The translations under genes were made by a program, and so were the position numbers. DNA of 64,000 bases from Shewanella gaetbuli (GTDB lineage: Bacteria > Pseudomonadota > Gammaproteobacteria > Enterobacterales > Shewanellaceae). The stretch is from assembly GCF_023284065.1 (NCBI RefSeq), contig NZ_JAKIKP010000007.1, forward strand, positions 124,001 to 188,000, given 5' to 3'. Shown here piece by piece: positions 8,988 through 15,818 of the stretch (position 1 is its first letter; every line of letters begins with the position of its first letter). The notes below the pieces were generated by a model. It was not told the origin of the DNA. It did not search any database and saw only the letters and a list, made by a program, of their open reading frames with translations.

Positions 8988-9854
8988 ATGAAGCCAGATA
9001 ATATGTTACCAACAAAAATCAAAGTATTAGTAAAACATCAAGAACATTGCAATCTAGATTCATTCCCTCTACGTTTCGGTTTTAGTTTCGATAGAGACCA
9101 AATGATAGAAATTAGCCAAGAAACAGAAGCAGAACCATCAGAAAAATATCCCAACAGATGGCGGTTTAAGGGCTCGATGATAAACCCAGAGTCAGGAATA
9201 CTTGAAAAAGCCTCTTTTGTGATAGTCAAAACCAATTCTAATTCAAAAATCGTAACAGCCTGGCGAAATGATCAAGAAACGGAATATTATCTTTCAGAAG
9301 TAATGAAATCACTGAGAAAATCCGGTGCATTAACGGTCATTGATCTTTTAGGTTTTCATCAAAAATACATTCAAGGTGAACTCTGCACACATGCCGATCT
9401 CGTTAATGCTCTATCAACCAATAAATCGAGTTCAGAGATTGATAAAATCAAACGTGAATCCTCTGAAACTGTAGCTAAAGTCTGTGAAGAACTTGAACAT
9501 ATTAAAATTGAAAACATGATATTAAAAGAGGAAAATATAGTGCTTAAAAACCAGCTAGATAAGGAAAAAGAACAAGCTCGCCGCACTAATGAACAAGTAA
9601 GTACTAGTGCTCCAAATACGCTAGTAAGTGTTGAACTATCAATTATTCATAATAACTCTTCTTGTACGGTGTTGACTCTAGGTGACAATCAAAAATGGTA
9701 TATGGTCACTAAATACTTTGATAAAAATGGCGATGTTACTCGTAAGGCGCAATCTTTAATTGGTAAGCAAGTTGTTATTACTTCTTGGGATCCAATTGAT
9801 GAACCAGGAAAATGGTCATCTCGAAACTATTTTAGAAACATTTATAAAATATAG
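8988..9854 (+). CDS. Hypothetical coiled-coil protein
   Basis: I do not recognise this 288-residue protein. The first 100 or so residues look globular (FPLRFGFSFDRDQ, NRWRFKGSM). A strong coiled coil covers about residues 150-200 (EELEHIKIENMILKEENIV). The last 75 residues look like a small beta-rich domain (SVELSIIHN, KWYMVTKYFDKNGD, GKQVVITSWD). There is no signal peptide, and the ribosome site before the ATG is weak. It is the only plus-strand gene in the left part of the window. The three-part build (N-domain, coil, OB-like end) suggests a DNA-binding or adaptor protein; this is speculative. Confidence 0.7.
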   Translation: MKPDNMLPTKIKVLVKHQEHCNLDSFPLRFGFSFDRDQMIEISQETEAEPSEKYPNRWRFKGSMINPESGILEKASFVIVKTNSNSKIVTAWRNDQETEYYLSEVMKSLRKSGALTVIDLLGFHQKYIQGELCTHADLVNALSTNKSSSEIDKIKRESSETVAKVCEELEHIKIENMILKEENIVLKNQLDKEKEQARRTNEQVSTSAPNTLVSVELSIIHNNSSCTVLTLGDNQKWYMVTKYFDKNGDVTRKAQSLIGKQVVITSWDPIDEPGKWSSRNYFRNIYKI

Positions 9855-9878
9855 TAGCTTTAGCCTAAGTTTCTTCTG

Positions 9879-9916
9879 AGAGCATAGTCAAGTCAAGCTA
9901 ATCTTTTCTATGCTCT
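9879..9916. terminator. Candidate terminator between convergent genes
   Basis: The arms AGAGCATAG (9879-9887) and CTATGCTCT (9908-9916) flank a 20-base loop in the 109-bp gap between two convergent genes. There is no long T-run on either side, so a bidirectional terminator role is likely from position rather than from a perfect structure. Confidence 0.4.
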
Positions 9917-9963
9917 AACGCTCAACTCAAGATAATATTTAACCACTTTGACTTTATTGATAT

Positions 9964-10857
9964 TTATATAAATACTCCTGCCCCTTGTTCGTACGTTTGC
10001 ATATACTGCTCGACCCAATTAACTTGATTGGTTAAACGAGTACAAAGTGCTTCACCTCTATTTATTTCAACAATTGGTTGATACCCCTCCCATTTAAACT
10101 GATTATCATCGAATCCAGAACAACTTACACTTTCTTTATAAATGGTAAGCTTGTTATGATTTAAATACTCTGAATATAAAACACCATCATCAGAAAGCAC
10201 GAATAATTTCGGCCATGTATTATAAGTTTTTTTTGCATAGAAAAATCTAAACGTTTTTTTTGCTGACACCATATTTAGCATATGTGTAATATCATTTACC
10301 CACTGAATTTGTTGTTTATCACCTCGAGGTAAAGGGTGATAGTAAGCTAAAACACTATCGGTTTTTAGCTTGCCAATGGGAGATTTTATTTTAAGCGTTT
10401 TAATTGCCATTTCAGCAAGATGATTTAGCGCAGGATCAATTCCCCAAGCAAAAATAACAGGTACATCTTTTATAAACAATTCATTTAGTTCATTATTTCT
10501 TTGTGGATCAAATATAGAATGCGGAAAGCATTTTGATTTTTCTGAACAAATAAAATCATATAGCACTTTAGATTTTGGAGTTCGCAAATCAGATAGATTT
10601 AATATACGCGCAAAGACACGAGAGGTATTGCGCATTACTTCCATAATTTGATCTTGGGTTCTATCTGGAATAGTAAGTGTTACCTCACAACTATTATCTA
10701 CACCATTAATAGGTTTAGATGCACCAGGATTCATCATTATTACCATTAAATCTGGTATGTTACTATTCGATGACTTGCACCGTATGTCCAAATATTTTCT
10801 ACATTTATACCCTGAATGTTCATAAAACATTCCCGTGATATTAAATTGTTCTTTCAT
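9964..10857 (-). CDS. DUF1643-like protein
   Basis: The 297-residue protein has a motif near residue 40 (VIMMNPGAS followed by VDNSCEVTL and TIPDRTQ) that recalls the DUF1643 family, where an M-NPS-AD core is followed by D-T residues. The stretch VPVIFAWGIDPAL and the YYHPLPRG end also fit that fold, which is related to uracil-DNA-glycosylase-like proteins. The last 90 residues appear to be an extra domain. The biochemical role is unknown. AGGGC lies about 8 bases before the ATG. It is separated by 56 bp from the upstream PcfJ-like gene on the same strand. Confidence 0.55.
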   Translation of the reverse strand: MKEQFNITGMFYEHSGYKCRKYLDIRCKSSNSNIPDLMVIMMNPGASKPINGVDNSCEVTLTIPDRTQDQIMEVMRNTSRVFARILNLSDLRTPKSKVLYDFICSEKSKCFPHSIFDPQRNNELNELFIKDVPVIFAWGIDPALNHLAEMAIKTLKIKSPIGKLKTDSVLAYYHPLPRGDKQQIQWVNDITHMLNMVSAKKTFRFFYAKKTYNTWPKLFVLSDDGVLYSEYLNHNKLTIYKESVSCSGFDDNQFKWEGYQPIVEINRGEALCTRLTNQVNWVEQYMQTYEQGAGVFI

Positions 10858-10913
10858 CTTAAATGCCCTAAAAATTTAACCAATGTGCTCTCATTAACAC
10901 TGAAGCAAACAAT

Positions 10914-12083
10914 TCAAACACCACCCTCACACTTGTTCCCATCCTTCTTTGCAGCCTCTAACCACTTATAAACAAGTTCGCGGGTTTCGTTTGTTGGGAG
11001 CGCATTACACTTTCCTGCTATTTGATCCAACTGAATCACATGTTTATGTTTGTCTTTCTTATAAACACTTACGCCGATGGTGATCCGCTCAGGCTTTATC
11101 ATGGTAAAAGCGCAATAATGACCACCCACAATTCTATGGTGATAAACCGCAATACAATGTTTTTGTGATTTACCTTCATTAATCAATTCATCGTAATTTT
11201 TAATCGGAACAATATACTCATTTCCAGGTATAAGTTCTGGATAAGGTAAATCAGCATTATCTGGCCTTACTTTTTCACGTCGTTCAGCCCTGATATTATT
11301 TCGCTGCTCAATCCATAAGTGATGTAATTCTTGTAACTCTTCAAGAGAGGCCAATTCCCTTACTCTAGCCGTTGGATCATTTACGCCTAATTCAATACCT
11401 AACATCAATGTGTCAGATAAATAGCGAACTAAAGAGACACGTCTGATTTGACAATTATTCGCGTATTGCCCCAAACGACTTCCTGTTAAAAACGGGAATT
11501 TGCCATCTAAGCTCAAAGCAGCAAAGTTAACCCTTGAGTAATGCTTGAATACCTTATGACGACAAAAACGTGCATCCAACTGTTTTTTAACGTGTTCAAG
11601 CTCTATATTGCGTTCAAAATCAAGTGCTAGCTTATCAATAAACTTTAAAGCCGCTTTTGAACCGTCATACCCAAGATTTTTTAGAATATCTCGCTGACCG
11701 AGATTGCTTAACGTCAAAGCCATACGATTATCAATCGCAAAATGTTCGCATATTAAAACCAATAATAACGGCCTAGACATAAGTAGCTGTTTTGCTGGCT
11801 CAGAATTAGCAACAAGCCATAGCATCTGATATTGATGCTCAACAAACGGTGCCGTTTTCTTCAAGTACTCCTCAGGAATGCTATTTTCCCAGTCCGTATC
11901 CGCATAAAACTGGCTAATAATGTTAAACCCTAATCCAATTCCGCCTTCTATCAACTCTTTCGATTTATTATTAAACACCCTATAAGCATTTAAGTTACTG
12001 TTCCAATTATGTAACTCTAAATCATATTCAAAACCAAGCGTTCGTGTTGGTATAACAAGTTGTTGATTCATTTGAATACCCAT
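10914..12083 (-). CDS. PcfJ-like protein
   Basis: The 389-residue protein carries the PcfJ-type signature at about residues 290-375: EGKSQKHCIAVYHHRIVGGH, then a beta strand (ITIGVSVYK) and VIQLDQIAGKCNALP. PcfJ-like genes are frequent on plasmids and mobile islands; their biochemical role is not established. The N-terminal 280 residues are helical and charged. The start may be the ATG at 12,083 or the one 12 bases inside at 12,071; the first has AAAAGG unusually close. It begins 7 bases after the upstream unknown gene, so the two form an operon. Confidence 0.6.
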   Translation of the reverse strand: MGIQMNQQLVIPTRTLGFEYDLELHNWNSNLNAYRVFNNKSKELIEGGIGLGFNIISQFYADTDWENSIPEEYLKKTAPFVEHQYQMLWLVANSEPAKQLLMSRPLLLVLICEHFAIDNRMALTLSNLGQRDILKNLGYDGSKAALKFIDKLALDFERNIELEHVKKQLDARFCRHKVFKHYSRVNFAALSLDGKFPFLTGSRLGQYANNCQIRRVSLVRYLSDTLMLGIELGVNDPTARVRELASLEELQELHHLWIEQRNNIRAERREKVRPDNADLPYPELIPGNEYIVPIKNYDELINEGKSQKHCIAVYHHRIVGGHYCAFTMIKPERITIGVSVYKKDKHKHVIQLDQIAGKCNALPTNETRELVYKWLEAAKKDGNKCEGGV

Positions 12084-12090
12084 ACCTTTT

Positions 12091-13059
12091 CTAAGCCACT
12101 TCTAGGCGAGTAATAATAGCCTCTAGAGGAATCGATTTTTGGCGGATCATTGCTACAACAGCCTCAATATCCTGCTCTCGGTTCAATGTCATAGCTTGTT
12201 CAATATTACTAATTAGCTCATTCGCCTGATCGCTTGTCATCGTCCGAAACGCATTTACACGATTATGGGTAGAGAGTTGCAAAAGTTGTGTTAAACCAGT
12301 TAACTTTTTACTTTGGCCATCCTGAGCGATTTGAGCTTTAGCCGTTGGTATTACTTTCTCTTGTTTAATTTCGGGCAAAGCTTGCTGGCCTTTACTCAAT
12401 TCCCTCACTGGCTTATTAATCGACTTGGAGATGATGCTAATATCTGATTCAGCTTGCTCTATAGTGGTGTTCTCGACCAGCAAATCTGAATAAAATGCCA
12501 TAGTAGGCAGCATGAAATTCAAATGCCTCAGAATGCTTGATTCAATCTCTTTCATCGCCTTAGGTTTAATATAATTAGCTTGCCTTTGATTCTGCAAAGT
12601 ATGAGATATTGACGCTTTAACAATTTTTAGGCGCTCATCCTTAATAAAGTCAATATCATTCGTCTCAAGCACTTTGTCTTGCTCTTGCTGCTTAATAGAA
12701 TCCACCCTGGTTCTTAAAGATTTAATGCAAGTTTGAATTAATTTTTCAAAATTAGGTTGAAACATCGATTTAATCGAAGGGTTTTGTGGTGTTGCCTTCA
12801 TTGACGTATTCGCTAAATTCGACGTTAACACTTCGATTGCTTTTAATTCTCTTTTGACATGGCTCATAAAATTATCTAATGACTTAGTGTCAGATGGCGT
12901 CGAGCTGGTATATAAAGGCTTATCAAGCCCTTCTATTAACACTTTTAGATGATTATTTTGAGTTTTTTCATAGGTGAATGGTATTTGAGTGCCAAGTAGT
13001 TCATTTAAAAACTTGATAACACTCTTTTGATACTTACTAAAAGTTGCTTGCTTGCACAT
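12091..13059 (-). CDS. Hypothetical helical protein upstream of the PcfJ-like gene
   Basis: I do not recognise this 322-residue protein. It is mostly helical and rich in Lys, Gln and Ser, with no membrane segment or signal peptide. A possible coiled region lies at about 100-150 (RVDSIKQQEQDKVLE). The C-terminus has a short repeat of helices (QANELISNIEQAM, EAVVAMIRQKSIP). It is followed after 7 bases by the PcfJ-like gene, so the two products are probably made together. Confidence 0.65.
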   Translation of the reverse strand: MCKQATFSKYQKSVIKFLNELLGTQIPFTYEKTQNNHLKVLIEGLDKPLYTSSTPSDTKSLDNFMSHVKRELKAIEVLTSNLANTSMKATPQNPSIKSMFQPNFEKLIQTCIKSLRTRVDSIKQQEQDKVLETNDIDFIKDERLKIVKASISHTLQNQRQANYIKPKAMKEIESSILRHLNFMLPTMAFYSDLLVENTTIEQAESDISIISKSINKPVRELSKGQQALPEIKQEKVIPTAKAQIAQDGQSKKLTGLTQLLQLSTHNRVNAFRTMTSDQANELISNIEQAMTLNREQDIEAVVAMIRQKSIPLEAIITRLEVA

Positions 13060-13096
13060 ATCTTTACCCTTTGCTTCAAAGTGATGAAAAATAAAT

Positions 13097-13201
13097 TTGA
13101 ATCAAAAGCAGCAAGTGTTTCTTAGCATAAAATTGCCAACCACAATTTAAAAATGTTGTAGGCAATACTAAGAGGCTGCTACTGCTTAAAGTTTGATTGA
13201 G
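13097..13201. repeat. Long imperfect inverted repeat in an intergenic region
   Basis: Several arm pairs nest around one centre near 13,150: AATCAAAAGCAG with CTGCTTAAAGTTTGATT outermost, then AGCAGC with GCTGCT, CTTAG with CTAAG, and ATTGCC with GGCAAT. The whole fold would be about 100 bases with internal bulges. It fills most of the 185-bp gap between two minus-strand genes. It could be a terminator/attenuator, a small RNA or a MITE-like element. Confidence 0.5.
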
Positions 13202-13244
13202 GTTGTGCTTAAATCTGATGATTTAAGTACACCTAAGCCGAATT

Positions 13245-13583
13245 TCAGTTAATGAAAAAGCGCTCAAGTTCTTTAAGGCTTACTGTACCAGCCCCTTCAA
13301 ATTGAAAAATTTTTTGAATAGGTATCTCTACCTTAATAATTGCTTTTTTATCCGTGGGATCAGGTCTAACTACAAAACCTAGTTGAGCCCCCTCTTCCCA
13401 AATAATGACATAAAGCGGATCGCCGTGTTTGCTGTAATCAATTGCTGCTTTACCCGAAAATAAAGCCTTGGCGCCTCTTTTATTACCCAAGGCATTCTCT
13501 AAAGATTGATGAGAAGCTTTTCGCCATGCATTCTTTGTATGTATGGCTCTGTAGTTAACTTTTTTTGTTTTTAATATATTCAT
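13245..13583 (-). CDS. Small hypothetical protein
   Basis: I do not recognise this protein. With the ATG at 13,583 (MNILKTKK) it has 112 residues; the open frame extends up to 13,649 but that ATG has no ribosome site. It is basic at the N-terminus and has a beta-rich centre (PLYVIIWEEGAQLGFVVRPD) and a short acidic/helical end (SLKELERFF). There is no membrane segment. It stands alone, separated from the next gene by the long inverted repeat. Confidence 0.55.
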   Translation of the reverse strand: MNILKTKKVNYRAIHTKNAWRKASHQSLENALGNKRGAKALFSGKAAIDYSKHGDPLYVIIWEEGAQLGFVVRPDPTDKKAIIKVEIPIQKIFQFEGAGTVSLKELERFFIN

Positions 13584-13746
13584 GTTTACTGGCCCCAAAA
13601 TTGGATTGACATAAAATGATTGACTAAATGAGTAATTCAATCTGTACATCTATATCAAAGCAACAAAGGGGCCAATATTTAAAGAATTGATTTTAAACAC
13701 AAAATAAAACATCAAACAAATACAAACACATCGAATAGTAATTTTT

Positions 13747-13762
13747 ATTACCTATAGGTAAT
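13747..13762. promoter_or_regulatory. Perfect 16-bp palindrome, possible operator
   Basis: ATTACCTATAGGTAAT reads the same on both strands. It lies about 165 bp upstream of the likely start of the small hypothetical gene and about 30 bp from the IS end remnant. It could be an operator for that gene; no second copy is seen in the window. Confidence 0.35.
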
Positions 13763-13780
13763 TTAATTAAAAGTTAAGTT

Positions 13781-13828
13781 TAAACGGAAAATCTTATTCT
13801 AAACATTCTGATTTTAAGGGCGGTTACA
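13781..13828 (-). mobile_element. Solo right end of the IS3-family element
   Basis: About 48 bases match the orfA-side end of the intact IS (bases about 42,868-42,915), including the terminal inverted repeat TGTAACC-CCCTTAAAATCAG in reverse. Orientation is the same as both other copies. Nothing of the transposase genes remains here. The end runs into the last codons of the neighbouring minus-strand gene. Confidence 0.85.
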
Positions 13829-14470
13829 ATTTGTTATAGCGCCATCACCTAAAACCTGTCTCTGGCAATACGCCAATAGAATTTCCACAGGGATCACTTT
13901 CTCTTTACGCTTAGTTTCTTTATTTGTTATCCGTTTTACCGAAGTGTTTAGGTAAATTGCTAATTCAGTCGCTTGCTGAGCCGATAACTCAGAGGCACCT
14001 TGCTCCCTTAAAATGTGTTCAACCCAAAGCCCGGCATCACTAATATGCCCATTTATACTTAAATCAGTGTTTTTGACCCACTCTACGTTAAATGTTCCAT
14101 CAGATAGCTGGCTCAATAATCGGGCTATTTCACTTCTAGGAATGAGTTGATAGCTTTCTAATGTTTCCGCCAACATTGCCTGCCACTCCATAGTGAGTAA
14201 ATTAGTTAACTCATTAAGAGTTAAGCGTGTAGTAACTGGGATGAAGAAAATGAAGCGACTATTGGCTTCACAAACAATGATGGTCTTTTCATAGGACTTG
14301 TATTGGTTATCAATAATGTGAATTTGCCAGCACATAGTTGTGCTGTCTGACTTCAATACGTTGACGCCAGCTTGTTTACCTTCAAGTGTAGGTAATCTCG
14401 GCAGGTCTGCATTTAGCCACTTTGCCAGGGAGTTTGACGCACCAAACAACAAAGATATTTCTCTACCCAT
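13814..14470 (-). CDS. Last gene of the McrBC unit, 3' end replaced by an IS end
   Basis: The 218-residue protein has a region (KTIIVCEANSRFIFFIPV then TLNELTNLL) resembling small DUF6933-type proteins; the match is weak. The N-terminus has no signal peptide. Its ATG overlaps the mcrC stop by 8 bases, so it is translationally coupled to mcrC. The last residues (CNRP and the stop) are encoded by the terminal repeat of the IS remnant, so the natural C-terminus has been cut off and a new stop supplied by the insertion. How much is missing cannot be told. It may be an accessory factor of the McrBC system. Confidence 0.65.
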   Translation of the reverse strand: MGREISLLFGASNSLAKWLNADLPRLPTLEGKQAGVNVLKSDSTTMCWQIHIIDNQYKSYEKTIIVCEANSRFIFFIPVTTRLTLNELTNLLTMEWQAMLAETLESYQLIPRSEIARLLSQLSDGTFNVEWVKNTDLSINGHISDAGLWVEHILREQGASELSAQQATELAIYLNTSVKRITNKETKRKEKVIPVEILLAYCQRQVLGDGAITNCNRP

Positions 14471-15818
14471 TTGAAATCCCTAACAACTCTAATTTAACTC
14501 TTTCCTTACTCTTATGGCTCAAATCAAATGGCACTACTTTTAACTTTAACTTTCGTTCTTCGTCGTAATAAAAATCATTCATTAAAGGCTGGTCAAAACT
14601 ATCCGTTTTCGGGTAGATCAATACTAAGCTGCCTTCACCTTTAAGGTACTTGTAGCCATAAGCCAGCATTTGATAAAAATCATTTTGCGACAAACCAAAT
14701 TTATATTTACCTGCTTTTTTATGTTGATCGATTAACTTCCATTTGGTGTCCAATACCGTGTCAATACCTATAAAATCTTTAAGATAGAGATCAGGCTTGA
14801 GGCGGAAATAGTTCCTATCACCATAAGTTACCAATGATTTACTTTTTACTTGAGAAGATAGCTTTTGAGGGTTCGTAACTCGTTGCTTGAGGTATTTAGC
14901 GACAAAGTTTTCAAACACGGCTTCCATTGGAAACAACAACGAATAAGCATTGTTATCACCTAACATTGACTGGGGCGAGTAACCTTCCAATATAAGCCTT
15001 GCCCAACTTAACGGCACATCATAATGCTGCATTCCTCTTTGGAGTTTCACACTAGAAAAGTCGTTCTTGTAGTTTGTACTAAAAGGCACTTCGTCAAAAG
15101 CAAACAGCAGCTCCTGAGATAGCTTCTTACTCTTATTCATATTGGTATACGAGGCGACAGATTTAAGTGCAGAATGAATAAGTCGATTTTCTGCTCTATC
15201 CATCAAATAAGCTTCATATTCAACATAAAACTTGTGCCGATTAATAAAATTGTGCTTAAGTTGCTGGCTATGAAGTAGCTTGCCTTTTAGATAAGCACTA
15301 TTAGTTTGCTCGCTAACATAGTCACTTTTTACGCCCTTCTTAACGAGAACATTCACCGCATTTAAAAACTGTGCGATAAATATTTCCATCAATGGCATTT
15401 TTTGCTTCTTAATGCTCGCAACTTCAGTTTCTATGTGGCGAAACTGCTTTAATGACTTGAGCATCATTAACAAGGACTTTTGAGCTTCTGTGGCTGCATT
15501 TTCCTGATTATTTGCTTTTGCAATTTTAGGGAGTATTTCTATTTGTGTTCCATCAGGACAAAAAACCACACCAGCGTAATTCTGAACTTGCAGAATTTCC
15601 ATGCCATGCGCAATTTTCAGCTTTAAAAAACGTGATTCCGACTCATCACATAAACAACACTTTTTAAGATATGCAAAAGCATCTTCTGTTATTGCTTCAA
15701 CATTATCTTTTTCTACCGCCTTAGTATTTGCACTCAACAGCCCATACTCAAATACGGTGATGCTTGTTGTTTGTCGTCGTTTTAATCCCTTAATCATGAT
15801 GAGTGAGTTAACCTTCAT
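14463..15818 (-). CDS. mcrC: McrC-type subunit of a modification-dependent restriction system
   Basis: This 451-residue protein follows the McrB-type GTPase and has the McrC layout. An N-terminal beta domain (about 20-110, including GVVFCPDGTQIEILPK) is followed by a long helical part with MEIFIAQFLNAV. A C-terminal PD-(D/E)xK nuclease core is visible as LKPDLYLKD, then VLDTKWK about 15 residues later, then the helix with YQMLAYGYKY. McrBC cuts DNA bearing modified cytosines. The start at 15,818 overlaps mcrB by 11 bases; an internal ATG at 15,797 is an alternative. Confidence 0.88.
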   Translation of the reverse strand: MKVNSLIMIKGLKRRQTTSITVFEYGLLSANTKAVEKDNVEAITEDAFAYLKKCCLCDESESRFLKLKIAHGMEILQVQNYAGVVFCPDGTQIEILPKIAKANNQENAATEAQKSLLMMLKSLKQFRHIETEVASIKKQKMPLMEIFIAQFLNAVNVLVKKGVKSDYVSEQTNSAYLKGKLLHSQQLKHNFINRHKFYVEYEAYLMDRAENRLIHSALKSVASYTNMNKSKKLSQELLFAFDEVPFSTNYKNDFSSVKLQRGMQHYDVPLSWARLILEGYSPQSMLGDNNAYSLLFPMEAVFENFVAKYLKQRVTNPQKLSSQVKSKSLVTYGDRNYFRLKPDLYLKDFIGIDTVLDTKWKLIDQHKKAGKYKFGLSQNDFYQMLAYGYKYLKGEGSLVLIYPKTDSFDQPLMNDFYYDEERKLKLKVVPFDLSHKSKERVKLELLGISNG

